From: Bradyrhizobium sp. AUGA SZCCT0176
GTDB taxonomy: Bacteria; Pseudomonadota; Alphaproteobacteria; Rhizobiales; Xanthobacteraceae
NCBI RefSeq assembly: GCF_018130145.1
Contig: NZ_JAFCMB010000003.1
Coordinates: 124,001-188,000, forward strand
Length of the DNA: 64,000 nucleotides
Reading direction: 5' to 3'
Shown piece after piece: positions 8,565-16,567 of the stretch. The notes beneath the pieces are model-generated. The model was not told the DNA's origin and did no database searches. It was given only the letters and a program-made list of their open reading frames with translations. A program made the translations under genes and the position numbers. Each line of letters begins with the position of its first letter. The first letter of the stretch is position 1.

Positions 8565-9409
8565 GCTCCACGACCGTCAGCCGACACCACAGCGGCTTCT
8601 CGCTCGCGCAATATGTCACCTGCCTGAACGGCATCGTGTGGCGCGAGGCGCTGCGCTTCGTGCACCAGCGCGAACGTTTCGTTTCGGCGCTGGTCAGGCC
8701 GCTGGTGTGGCTGTTCATCTTCGCCGCCGGCTTTCGTCAGGTCCTCGGCATCTCCATCATCCCGCCATACGAAACCTACATTCTCTATGAGGTCTATATC
8801 GCGCCGGGATTGATGGCGATGATCCAGCTGTTCAACGGCATGCAGTCGTCGCTCTCGATGGTCTACGACCGCGAGATGGGCAATATGCGCACTCTCCTGG
8901 TGAGCCCGTTGCCGCGCTGGTATCTCTTGTTCTGCAAATTGGTTGCGGGAACCGCAGTGTCATTGCTCCAGGTCTACGCCTTCCTCCTGATCGCGTGGTT
9001 CTGGGATATCGCGCCGCCGCCGATCGGCTATCTCACGGTGCTGCCGGCGCTGATCGTTTCGGGCTTGATGCTCGGCGCGCTCGGCATGCTGATCTCCTCC
9101 GGCATCAAGCAGCTCGAGAACTTTGCCGGTGTGATGAACTTCGTGATTTTTCCGATGTTCTTCGCTTCGTCCGCGCTCTACCCGCTGTGGCGGGTGCAGG
9201 AGGGAAGCCCCTTGCTCTACTATGTCTGCCTGTTCAATCCATTTACCCATGCCGTCGAACTGATACGCTTTGCGCTGTACGGACAGATGAACTGGATTTC
9301 ACTGGCCGTCGTGGTTTGCTGCACAACGGCTTTCATGATCGGTGCGATATACGCCTATGACCCATCGCGCGGCCTGGTTCGCCGCGGGCCCGCCGGAGGC
9401 GAAGCATGA
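8561..9409 (+). CDS. ABC-2 type permease, PQQ-dehydrogenase-associated
   Basis: The 282-residue integral membrane protein has about six hydrophobic segments (LVWLFIFAAGFRQVLG, GLMAMIQLFNG, LVAGTAVSLLQVYAFLLIAWF, VLPALIVSGLMLGALGMLI, FVIFPMFFASSALYPL, LAVVVCCTTAFMIGAIYAY). It carries the ABC-2 export permease hallmark YDREMGNMRTLLVSPLPRWYLL between the second and third segments. It overlaps the ATPase gene by four bases (ATGA) and the next gene by four bases, so translation is probably coupled through the operon. The substrate is unknown; the family is tied to PQQ alcohol dehydrogenase loci. Confidence 0.92.
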   Translation: MSSTTVSRHHSGFSLAQYVTCLNGIVWREALRFVHQRERFVSALVRPLVWLFIFAAGFRQVLGISIIPPYETYILYEVYIAPGLMAMIQLFNGMQSSLSMVYDREMGNMRTLLVSPLPRWYLLFCKLVAGTAVSLLQVYAFLLIAWFWDIAPPPIGYLTVLPALIVSGLMLGALGMLISSGIKQLENFAGVMNFVIFPMFFASSALYPLWRVQEGSPLLYYVCLFNPFTHAVELIRFALYGQMNWISLAVVVCCTTAFMIGAIYAYDPSRGLVRRGPAGGEA

Positions 9410-10020
9410 GATGGCAGATCGCAATCGGGACGCTCTTCCTTGTCGCGGCATCGACCAAGGCCGGCTTGGCCGCCGATCCGCGCTATCCGGACTGGCCGTG
9501 CACCCAGGCCAAAGTCCCGGAAATCTCGCTCACCGCGGTGTGGGCCGGTCCGCCGCTCGACGACGTCAAGGACAAATGGAAGGACGATGCCAAGGTGAGC
9601 CCGCTGGTGTCGAGGCTGGCCGCAAGACGGACTTCCCTTGACGACGCCCAGAAACTGATCACGGAATTTCTTGGCAGCCCGGCGACCGACAAGGCCACGA
9701 CAGGCAAGCTGCTGTTCGCCGGACTGTTCGACAGCCTCAACGCGCAGCGCGCGTCGGTCATGAACGGATTGGAACGGATCACCCGCAAGCAGCGCGAGGC
9801 CGCCGACAAGATCCGGTCCGACGTGTCCGCCCTGCATGCCCTGCAGGGTGCGTCCCCGCCCGATCAGCCCAAGATCGACGAACTCAGCAATCAAATGGTC
9901 TGGCAAACCCGGATCTTTGAGGACCGGCAGCGCGTGGTCAAATTCGTCTGCGAGGTGCCCACCGCGATCGACCAGCGGTTGTTCGCGCTCGGCCGCATGA
10001 TTCAGCAGGAGATCGAGTAA
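9406..10020 (+). CDS. Secreted protein of the quinoprotein ABC operon, unknown function
   Basis: The 204-residue protein has a signal peptide (about 1-23, ending GLAADP). The mature N-terminus is RYPDWPCTQAKVPEISLTAVWAGPP, with one Cys here and one near the C-terminus (VKFVCEVP), which could pair. The middle is helical and charged (TRKQREAADKIRSDVSALHALQG), with predicted coiled-coil character. It is the last gene of the five-gene operon, overlapping the permease by ATGA. I do not recognise a function; conserved location suggests a periplasmic accessory of the same ABC system. Confidence 0.75.
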   Translation: MRWQIAIGTLFLVAASTKAGLAADPRYPDWPCTQAKVPEISLTAVWAGPPLDDVKDKWKDDAKVSPLVSRLAARRTSLDDAQKLITEFLGSPATDKATTGKLLFAGLFDSLNAQRASVMNGLERITRKQREAADKIRSDVSALHALQGASPPDQPKIDELSNQMVWQTRIFEDRQRVVKFVCEVPTAIDQRLFALGRMIQQEIE

Positions 10021-10080
10021 CGAACGCGCCGCCCATTCTACTTTGCATGGGGTTGTTTTCGCAATTTTGCGTCAGGCCCT

Positions 10081-10650
10081 TCATCTGCCCCCTTCCTCAT
10101 CGGTTCTGGGCTCAGGCGTCGCTTCGGCGACCGGCAGGCTGGCGCGCTCCCAACCTTCGGTTCCGTCCGGGTACCAGGCCACATTGGGATAGCCGTAGGA
10201 CAGGACCCGCTTCGCCGCGTTCCACGACATCCAGCAATTCTCCTGACAGTAGATCACAAGCAACGCGGCCTTGTTGCCATGAGACACCCGCTCTAGCCCG
10301 CGCCGCAGATAGGCCTCGGTTGGCTCTGCCAGTTTGCCGTACCCCGTATCGGGCAACCAGATGCTGCCGGGGATGTTGGGCCGCGGCTTGTCACGCCAGA
10401 CCGTGCCGGCGGGAAGATTTGGCGGCTTCGGCGCACGCGGCAGCACGTCGATAAACACACCGCTGCCGGCGCGCCAGATCGCTTCGGCCTCTGCCGTCGT
10501 AAGGACGCGTACGCCGGCGAGGGTCGCTGGAACAGCCGCGCGATAATTATCCGTGCGATATCCGTCCGGCTCCGGCACATTCTGCTGCGCGAGAACGTTG
10601 GCTGCGAGGACAAAGGTAGCAACGACCGCGCACGCCAGCGTTCGTATCAC
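10081..10650 (-). CDS. PQQ-associated CxxCW-motif rhodanese-like protein
   Basis: The 189-residue periplasmic protein has a signal peptide (1-21, ending ANVLAQQ) and a rhodanese-like fold. It has an N-terminal GVRVLTTAEAEAIWRAGSGVFIDVLP, a PGSIWLPDTGYG loop, and in place of the usual single catalytic Cys the motif CQENCW (Cys135, Cys139, Trp140). This CxxCW version defines the TIGR03865-type proteins found with quinoprotein dehydrogenases. A thiol-relay or sulfur-handling role is suggested by the motif and by the SoxYZ-like and metallo-hydrolase genes nearby; it is unproven. Its start overlaps the stop of the XoxJ-like gene by four bases. Confidence 0.88.
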   Translation of the reverse strand: MIRTLACAVVATFVLAANVLAQQNVPEPDGYRTDNYRAAVPATLAGVRVLTTAEAEAIWRAGSGVFIDVLPRAPKPPNLPAGTVWRDKPRPNIPGSIWLPDTGYGKLAEPTEAYLRRGLERVSHGNKAALLVIYCQENCWMSWNAAKRVLSYGYPNVAWYPDGTEGWERASLPVAEATPEPRTDEEGGR

Positions 10651-11534
10651 GGTGACTTCTTCGCCGTCTCTGCGCCGATCGGCCGGTCATTCTCGTCGAG
10701 CAAGGGAACGCCGAAGTCGAGCAGTATCCTGTTGATGGCCGGCTGGTTCTCCTGGATCAGACGGTTGAGCATCCGCTTCCAGTTCTGGTCGGCCGGCCGG
10801 ACGCCCATGCCGATGCGATAGACGAGCCGAGGCCCCGTGGTTTCCTTGACGAGCGGCGTGACGTGAAGCGGCGGGTTTGCCTTCCCGGCGTAAAAGCCAG
10901 CGAGCGGTCCCCACAGAATGGCGGCGTCGATCTTTCCCGACGTCAGATCCTTGATCATGACTTCTGCCGATGAATCGATCCGCGTATCGACCATCAGTGG
11001 ATAGGACTTGGCTTCCGCCATCAAACCATTTGCTGTCATGTTGGTGGCGGGCGGCGTGCCGGCAACAATGCCGATATGCTTGCCCTTGAGGCGCGCGTCA
11101 CCCAGTGTCGCGACCTCGTCAAGGCCGCTGCCTTGCCTGACCACCAGCGCGTAGGCGGTCCGGTAGTAGGGATTGGTGCCCTGCACCAGGTCGTCGCCTT
11201 GCGGATAGCCCATGATGACGTCGCAACGATGAGCGGCAAGCGTCATCCGGACAAAGCCGGCCGCCTGCGGGTAGTAAGCATAGTCCAGCTTTTTCTGCAG
11301 CTTTTCGGCGAACAGCTCACCGAGCTTGTTTTCGATTCCCTCGCCCTTGTCGTTCGAGAACGGCAAATTGCGCGGGTCGGCGCAAACCCGCAGCACCTTG
11401 GGATCGATGAGCTCGATGGACAGGTCGGTGCTGTCGTTGGTCTGCGCTCCGGCGATATCGCGGCCGGCGAATACTGCTGTGATCGCCAGCAGCGAGACCA
11501 GCAAGCGGCGGCGTTGTCCCCAATCTGTCATCAT
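10647..11534 (-). CDS. xoxJ: XoxJ/MxaJ-like periplasmic substrate-binding protein
   Basis: The 295-residue protein has a signal peptide (ending DIAGAQT) and the bilobal family-3 solute-binding fold: LRVCADPRNLPFSNDKGEGIENKLGELFAEKL, CDVIMGYPQGDDL, YYRTAYALVVRQG and KIDAAILWGPLAGFYA. This is the quinoprotein-dehydrogenase-associated binding protein (TIGR03871 type). Structural work on MxaJ/XoxJ points to a helper for methanol dehydrogenase activation rather than nutrient uptake. It overlaps the CxxCW gene by four bases as a two-gene operon. It is divergent from the metallo-hydrolase gene over 158 bp. XoxJ usually sits next to xoxF and xoxG; here it is 12 kb away. Confidence 0.88.
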   Translation of the reverse strand: MMTDWGQRRRLLVSLLAITAVFAGRDIAGAQTNDSTDLSIELIDPKVLRVCADPRNLPFSNDKGEGIENKLGELFAEKLQKKLDYAYYPQAAGFVRMTLAAHRCDVIMGYPQGDDLVQGTNPYYRTAYALVVRQGSGLDEVATLGDARLKGKHIGIVAGTPPATNMTANGLMAEAKSYPLMVDTRIDSSAEVMIKDLTSGKIDAAILWGPLAGFYAGKANPPLHVTPLVKETTGPRLVYRIGMGVRPADQNWKRMLNRLIQENQPAINRILLDFGVPLLDENDRPIGAETAKKSP

Positions 11535-11692
11535 GCATTCCCTTCTTGATCGAACGCCCGCTATCCATCAATTGCTCAGCGTGCCAGAGCGTGCAACAGG
11601 AATATCCCCGTGCTGGATTTGCGTTGCATGCTGCGACGCAAACCAGCTCGACGAAACCCGAGATCGCTTCCGGACGAGACTGAGGCAGAAAC

Positions 11693-12619
11693 ATGGCTCA
11701 TGGCGTTTCGGTTCTTGCCTTGCTCGTGGTTTTCGCGACGTCGACCCTAGCGCAGGCGAAGGCGCAAGAATTGCCTGTGAGCGAAGTCGCTCCCGGAATA
11801 TTCGCGCACCAGGGCCAGACCGCGCTGATGACGGGCGAGAACGAAGGCGCGACCGCCAACATCGGATTTATCATCGGCGAGAGCGCGGTGGCGGTCATCG
11901 ACACCGGGGGCAGCGTTCGCGAGGGTCAACGGCTGCTTGCGGCGATCCGTGCGCGAACCGACAAACCGATCCGCTACGTCATCTACACACACGGCCATCC
12001 GGACCATGTCTTTGGCGGCGCCGCATTCGCAGGCGATGGAACCGAGTTCGTCGGTCATCGGAACCTGCCGCGCGCGCTGGCGGCGCGCGGACAATTCTAT
12101 CTAGACGCATTTCGCCGGATCATGGGCGAGAAGTCCATGGATGGGGTGCGCATGATACCGCCCACGCTCCTTGTCGATGGCACGGTCAAGCTCGACCTCG
12201 GCTCGCGAATCCTGACCTTGAAGTCGTGGCCGGCGGCGCACAGCGACAACGACGTTACTGTGCTCGACGAGCAAACCAAAACCCTGTTCGCGGGCGATCT
12301 GGTGTTCCTTGGCCACATTCCGGTGCTGGACGGCAGTATTCGCGGATGGCTCGCCGTGACCGACGAACTCGGCACGCTTCCCGCGCAACGCGTGATTCCC
12401 GGTCACGGACCTGTGAGCGAATGGCCGGGCGCCCTCGCCGACCAACGCCGTTACCTCGAAACGCTGGCGGCCGATGTCCGCAAGCTTATCGCCCGTGGCG
12501 CTCCGATCACGGTCGCCGCCGACACCGCCGCGGCCAGCGAGCGACCGCGATGGCAACTGTTCGACGACTACAATGCACGCAATGCAACAACCGCATTTTC
12601 GGAAATTGAATGGGAATAG
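11693..12619 (+). CDS. Quinoprotein relay system metallo-beta-lactamase-fold hydrolase
   Basis: The 308-residue protein has a signal peptide (about 1-24, ending AQAKAQE). Metallo-beta-lactamase motif 1 is [12 protein letters not shown] (His100, His102, Asp104, His105); further ligands lie in [27 protein letters not shown] and [11 protein letters not shown]. The order and spacing match the SoxH-related proteins called quinoprotein relay system zinc metallohydrolase 2 (TIGR04559 type). It is presumably periplasmic and di-metal. The downstream SoxYZ-like gene starts 58 nt later, supporting a shared thiol-carrier function. The substrate is unknown. Confidence 0.88.
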   Translation: MAHGVSVLALLVVFATSTLAQAKAQELPVSEVAPGIFAHQGQTALMTGENEGATANIGFIIGESAVAVIDTGGSVREGQRLLAAIRARTDKPIRYVIYTHGHPDHVFGGAAFAGDGTEFVGHRNLPRALAARGQFYLDAFRRIMGEKSMDGVRMIPPTLLVDGTVKLDLGSRILTLKSWPAAHSDNDVTVLDEQTKTLFAGDLVFLGHIPVLDGSIRGWLAVTDELGTLPAQRVIPGHGPVSEWPGALADQRRYLETLAADVRKLIARGAPITVAADTAAASERPRWQLFDDYNARNATTAFSEIEWE

Positions 12620-12677
12620 CCCGCCCGATGACGTATACTGGCGACGCTACGTTCCATCCCAGCGAAGGGGTGCCGCC

Positions 12678-13523
12678 ATGCCCGGACGTCGTTTCCACCT
12701 GCTCTGCATCGCCAGCCTCCTGAGCGTCATGCTCGTCGGCGCGCGCATTGCGCCTGCGGCAACGCCCGAGGCTAACGATCCGTGGCCCGGACTGGTACAG
12801 GACATCTTCAACAACCGCCCGATGAACGACGGCGCAGACGTGATCGCCATCGAGATGCCGTACCGCGCCGAGGATGCAGCGATCGTTCCCGTCACCCTGC
12901 GCACCAAGCTCCCGCCTGGCGACAGCCGCCGCGTGTTGAGAATCACGCTGGTGATCGACCAGAATCCGGCGCCGATGGCGGCAAAGTTCGAACTGGGGCC
13001 GGACGCCAATGTGACGGAAATCTCGACGCGCGTGCGCGTCAACAACTACACCGATGTTCATGCCGTGGCCGAACTGAGCGACGGCAAGCTCTATATGACG
13101 AAGACTTATGTGAAGGCCTCCGGCGGCTGCTCCGCACCGGCCACCAAGGTCGCCGACGAAGCCAAGAGCCGCCTTGGGCAGATGCGATACCGGCAATTCG
13201 CGCGTGCTGGTCAAGGATCTGGCCAGGGACCCACCAGCGGCACCCGCGAGGCGCAGATCATGATCGGTCATCCCAGCCATTCCGGCCTTCAGATGGATCA
13301 GGTGACCCAGCTCTACATCCCGGCCTTCTTCGTCGACCAGTTGCGGCTGTGGCAGGACGATAGTCTGGTGCTGGCGATGGAAGGCGGAATCTCGATCTCG
13401 GAAGATCCTAACATCCGCTTTACCTATGTTTCGAACGGCGCGACGCGCTTCCGTGCCGAAGCCAGGGATACCAAAGGCCACGTATTCCAGAAGGAATGGA
13501 AGGTCGACGATTCCGGGATCTGA
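12678..13523 (+). CDS. Quinoprotein dehydrogenase-associated SoxYZ-like carrier
   Basis: The 281-residue protein runs from ATG 12678, after which a signal peptide (LLCIASLLSVMLVGARIAPAAT) begins. The N-terminal half is SoxY-like: an immunoglobulin-type beta domain followed by KASGGCSAPATK, where Cys151 corresponds to the swinging-arm Cys of SoxY. In true SoxY the GGCGG motif is at the extreme C-terminus; here it lies mid-chain, fused to a SoxZ-like domain (AQIMIGHPSHSGL to the end). This is the fused carrier seen in PQQ dehydrogenase loci (TIGR04557 type). With the metallohydrolase upstream and the CxxCW protein it suggests a periplasmic thiol-bound intermediate or redox relay. No Sox thiosulfate genes are present. 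Confidence 0.88.
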   Translation: MPGRRFHLLCIASLLSVMLVGARIAPAATPEANDPWPGLVQDIFNNRPMNDGADVIAIEMPYRAEDAAIVPVTLRTKLPPGDSRRVLRITLVIDQNPAPMAAKFELGPDANVTEISTRVRVNNYTDVHAVAELSDGKLYMTKTYVKASGGCSAPATKVADEAKSRLGQMRYRQFARAGQGSGQGPTSGTREAQIMIGHPSHSGLQMDQVTQLYIPAFFVDQLRLWQDDSLVLAMEGGISISEDPNIRFTYVSNGATRFRAEARDTKGHVFQKEWKVDDSGI

Positions 13524-13566
13524 CGCAACGCGGCGGGGCAATACCGCCAGCACATCGCGACGACGT

Positions 13567-13600
13567 CTAGAAACATCGTACTTCTAGAAACATCGCACTT
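13567..13600. repeat. 17-bp tandem duplication at a gene end
   Basis: CTAGAAACATCGTACTT (13567-13583) and CTAGAAACATCGCACTT (13584-13600) differ at one base. The second copy is the last codons and TAG stop of the minus-strand gene at 13584-13943; the first copy repeats them just downstream, so a duplicate of the gene end follows the stop. Confidence 0.8.
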
Positions 13601-13943
13601 CCGCTTCGGCCTGTGCGCGCCTGAGATCATTGAGCGCGTTCGCCGCCTGCTCTGACGTGCGGAACTGCCCGCCCAGATTGCCCCTGACCTGCGCCATGCT
13701 CAGGACGGTTTCAGCCGAGACATAGCGCTCATAGGGTACGATCGACGCGATGATATCGATCGAGCAGGAGCATTGTTCGATCGCCTGCCGCGTCTCGCCA
13801 TTCGCCTTGAGACAACCAAAGACGTATTCGGCGCGCGCCGACGTCGGATAGTCGTTGATCACTTCGGCCCGCGCCATCGTTGCCATCGCCGTCAACGCTG
13901 ACAACGCGGCGACAATACGTCGTACCGATCCGACAGCTGTCAT
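13584..13943 (-). CDS. Small secreted Cys-containing protein, unknown function
   Basis: The protein has 119 residues from ATG 13943, with GGAGG 6 nt upstream. The signal peptide (VRRIVAALSALTAMATMARAE) leads to a mature protein containing EYVFGCLKANGETRQAIEQCSCSIDIIAS, three clustered Cys, and ending VRCF. The motif C-x2-C-x11-C-S-C resembles a family of short periplasmic proteins encoded around xoxF in rhizobia; no function is known to me. It is convergent with the SoxYZ-like gene and divergent from the ABC importer at 13980. Much longer minus-strand frames covering the same stop are antisense to that importer and are rejected. Confidence 0.7.
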   Translation of the reverse strand: MTAVGSVRRIVAALSALTAMATMARAEVINDYPTSARAEYVFGCLKANGETRQAIEQCSCSIDIIASIVPYERYVSAETVLSMAQVRGNLGGQFRTSEQAANALNDLRRAQAEAEVRCF

Positions 13944-13979
13944 GATCTTCCTCCCGCTACGAAGCGTGGAAGCTATGCT

Positions 13980-15002
13980 ATGACAGTCCTCAAGAAAAGA
14001 TGCGCGCGGAAACGGCTCACCATGACAATTTGCATTCGCATGCTGCTGGCTGCGGTTATTTTGGCCCTTGCGCAGGTCGGTACATGCCACAGCGCCGAGA
14101 CCGTGCGGGTTGCGGTGCAAAAAACCGGAACATTTGCCTGGGAACTTGCTGTGATCCGCGCCCATGGTCTGGACAAACAGGCCAATCTCTCGGTGGGAGT
14201 CGTTGAGCTCGCGAGCCCGGAGGCGGGCAAGATCGCGCTTCGCGCCGGCAACGCCGACATCATCGTCTCCGACTGGCTGTGGGTATCGCGCGAACGCACA
14301 CTTGGCGCCAAGCTGACATTCTATCCCTATTCGAGCGCGCTCGGCGCCGTCATGGTACCGGCCGCGTCGCCGATCCAGACCTTGGCCGACCTCAAGGGCC
14401 GCAAGCTCGCCGTTGCCGGCGGCCCGATCGACAAGAACTGGCTGCTGTTGCAAGCGTGGCTGAAACAGGGCGGCATCGACCTGAAGTCGGAGGCGACCAT
14501 TGCTTACGGCGCGCCGCCGCTGCTGACGGCAAAGACGCTCAGCGGGGAAATGGATGCCACCATGAACTACTGGAATTTCTGCGCCGTGCTGGAAGCGAAA
14601 GGCTTCCGCCGCGTCGCCGGCGTTGAGGATCTGCTGCCGAAACTTGGCGCCACCGGCCGCACCGCGATGATCGGCTACGTCTTCGACGAAGCATGGGCGA
14701 ACGCCAACCAGGACACGGTGGCCCGCTTTATCGCCATGACCCGCATGGCGAAAGAGATCCTGTCGACCTCGGATGCCGAGTGGGAGAAAATTGCGCCGCT
14801 GACCGGCGCCCCCGACACCGCAACGCTCCGCGTCTATCGCGATCGCTACCGGGAGGGAATTCCACGTCGCCCGATCGCCGACGAGGAAGCCGACGCGCGC
14901 ATCCTCTACCGCGTGCTGGCTGGGATCGGTGGCCGCGAACTTGTCGGGGCGGCGCCAGAACTCGCTTCCGGCACCTTCTATCACGCGATCCCGGGAGACT
15001 GA
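13980..15002 (+). CDS. ABC transporter substrate-binding protein, NMT1/TauA/SsuA-type
   Basis: The protein has 340 residues if started at ATG 13980; an ATG at 14022 gives a more compact signal peptide (ICIRMLLAAVILALAQVGTCHSAE) and is plausible. The mature protein follows the NMT1/nitrate-sulfonate pattern: VRVAVQKTGTFAWELAVIRAHGLDKQANL, AGNADIIVSDWLWVSRER, ADLKGRKLAVAGGPIDKNWLLLQAW and YGAPPLLTAKTLSGEMDATMNYWNF. Aromatic residues (WLW, NYWNF) in the cleft suggest an aromatic or PQQ-sized ligand rather than nitrate, but this is speculative. The permease starts 1 nt after the stop. It forms a three-gene importer inside the methanol oxidation island. Confidence 0.85.
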   Translation: MTVLKKRCARKRLTMTICIRMLLAAVILALAQVGTCHSAETVRVAVQKTGTFAWELAVIRAHGLDKQANLSVGVVELASPEAGKIALRAGNADIIVSDWLWVSRERTLGAKLTFYPYSSALGAVMVPAASPIQTLADLKGRKLAVAGGPIDKNWLLLQAWLKQGGIDLKSEATIAYGAPPLLTAKTLSGEMDATMNYWNFCAVLEAKGFRRVAGVEDLLPKLGATGRTAMIGYVFDEAWANANQDTVARFIAMTRMAKEILSTSDAEWEKIAPLTGAPDTATLRVYRDRYREGIPRRPIADEEADARILYRVLAGIGGRELVGAAPELASGTFYHAIPGD

Positions 15003-15003
15003 G

Positions 15004-15741
15004 GTGCCGCGTCTGTTTTCATTCGCCGTGTTTTTCGCAACCTGGTGGATCGCCTCGCTGCTCGCCGGCGATGCGAAGCTGCCGCCTCCGCCCACCGTGC
15101 TCGCGGCCATGCTTGCGGAAGCGAAGTCGGGCGCCTTGTTCCTCAACCTCGGCGTGACATTGGCGCGCGTGGCGCTCGCCTTCACCCTGGCGATGACGCT
15201 GGGTGCCGCCATCGGCTACCTGATGGGCCGGGTGCGGCTTGCCGATCGGCTGGGTGACCCCTGGCTGATCCTGCTGCTCAATCTGCCGGCGCTCGTGGTC
15301 ATCGTGCTCGCCTACATCTGGGCCGGATTGACCGAAGTCGCCGCAATTGCGGCAATTGCCATCAACAAGCTGCCGACCGCCGTCGTTACGCTGCGTGAGG
15401 GCGCGCGGGCGCTCGACGCGGCGCTCGACGAAATGGCGACAGTATTTGCGTTGCCGCGCGGAAGGACGTTCCGGCACGTCATCTTGCCGCAACTGGCGCC
15501 CTATATCGCAGCCGCTGCGCGATCGGGACTTTCCCTGGTCTGGAAGATCGTCCTTGTTGCGGAGTTGCTTGGACGCCCGAACGGCGTTGGCTTCGAGATT
15601 GGCGTGGCGTTCCAATTGTTCGACATCCCGCTTTTGCTGGCCTATTCACTGAGCTTCGCGGCTGTCGTGCTCGTCATCGAAACCGTGTTGGTGCAGCCAT
15701 TTGAGGCCCGGCTATCCCGGTGGCGCCCCCGTGCGGCTTGA
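15004..15741 (+). CDS. ABC transporter permease, TauC/SsuC-type
   Basis: The 245-residue membrane protein probably starts at GTG 15004, one base after the upstream stop; no ATG fits the N-terminal hydrophobic segment (VPRLFSFAVFFATWWIASLLAG). The binding-protein-dependent permease pattern is clear: PPPPTVLAAMLAEAKSG, LGVTLARVALAFTLAMTLGAAIGYLMG, and the EAA loop EMATVFALPRGRTFRHVILPQLAPYI. About six transmembrane segments. It overlaps the ATPase gene by 11 nt. The middle gene of a three-gene importer whose substrate is unknown. Confidence 0.87.
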   Translation: MPRLFSFAVFFATWWIASLLAGDAKLPPPPTVLAAMLAEAKSGALFLNLGVTLARVALAFTLAMTLGAAIGYLMGRVRLADRLGDPWLILLLNLPALVVIVLAYIWAGLTEVAAIAAIAINKLPTAVVTLREGARALDAALDEMATVFALPRGRTFRHVILPQLAPYIAAAARSGLSLVWKIVLVAELLGRPNGVGFEIGVAFQLFDIPLLLAYSLSFAAVVLVIETVLVQPFEARLSRWRPRAA

Positions 15742-16456
15742 GGTTGATATCGCCAGCAAGAAGTTCAGGAACGCGGCGGGCGAACAGCACGACGTGATCG
15801 CCGGCGTGGCCTTTGCGCTCGATGCAGGAGAGGTTGGCGTGTTCGTCGGTCCATCCGGCTGCGGCAAGAGCACCATGCTGAGGATTCTCGCCGGCCTTGA
15901 CCACGACTTTCAAGGGCGCGTCGTGCGTCCCGCCGGCGCACGGATCGGCGTCGTGTTCCAGGAACCTCGGCTGCTGCCATGGCGATCGGTCGAGGAAAAC
16001 GTGCGGCTTGTCGCACCTCTGGCCGACGAGGCGAAGCTATCAGCGCTGTTCGAAATTCTGGAATTGGGCGCACATCGCAAGCATTTTCCCGGCGAATTAT
16101 CACTCGGCCTTGCCCGGCGCGTCGCGCTCGCCCGCGCATTCGCCATCGAGCCGGATTTCCTGATTCTCGACGAACCGCTGGCCTCGCTCGATGACGCGCT
16201 CGCCGTCCGTCTGCGCGATCAGATTGCCATGCTGGTCGACGGCCGTTCCGTGATGACGCTGCTGGTGACCCATGACGTGGACGATGCGGCTCGTCTCGGC
16301 GACCGCCTGTTCCTGCTGTCGCCGCGACCGGCTCGGGTTGTTGCCGAGCTACCCATCCGCACGCCCCGTCGCGCACGGGACGACGCCGAGATCGCTGCGA
16401 TCAAGTCCGACATCATGCGGCTGATCAACGGTGGTCTCACCGAGCGGGATGCCTGA
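15731..16456 (+). CDS. ABC transporter ATP-binding protein, TauB/SsuB-type, with degenerate signature
   Basis: The 241-residue ATPase probably starts at GTG 15731, giving RLEVDIASKKF, the usual first beta strand; the nearest upstream alternative adds ten residues. Walker A is GPSGCGKST, the Q-loop is VVFQEPRLLPW, Walker B is FLILDEPLASLDD and the H-loop is LLVTHDVDDA. The signature motif, normally LSGGM/Q, reads LSLGLARRVALARA, so the first signature Gly is replaced by Leu. This is unusual and may mark a distinct subfamily. It is the last gene of the importer, followed by 111 nt and a small secreted protein gene. Confidence 0.87.
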   Translation: MRLEVDIASKKFRNAAGEQHDVIAGVAFALDAGEVGVFVGPSGCGKSTMLRILAGLDHDFQGRVVRPAGARIGVVFQEPRLLPWRSVEENVRLVAPLADEAKLSALFEILELGAHRKHFPGELSLGLARRVALARAFAIEPDFLILDEPLASLDDALAVRLRDQIAMLVDGRSVMTLLVTHDVDDAARLGDRLFLLSPRPARVVAELPIRTPRRARDDAEIAAIKSDIMRLINGGLTERDA

Positions 16457-16567
16457 TAGGTGCTTGATCTCAGCGAGATTGAAGGCACCAAAATTTCGAG
16501 ACGGCGAAAAACCGGAAACGTCTGATAAGGTAGGAAGAGCTTGAGGTTGCCGCGGGAGGATCTGATA

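Noticed and set aside
12507..13553. 348-codon minus-strand frame over the SoxYZ-like gene
   Set aside because: No signal peptide or family motif, while the plus strand encodes the carrier with its Cys motif.
13944..15212. Long minus-strand extension of the 119-residue gene
   Set aside because: It runs antisense through the ABC importer genes; ATG 13943 has GGAGG and a signal peptide.
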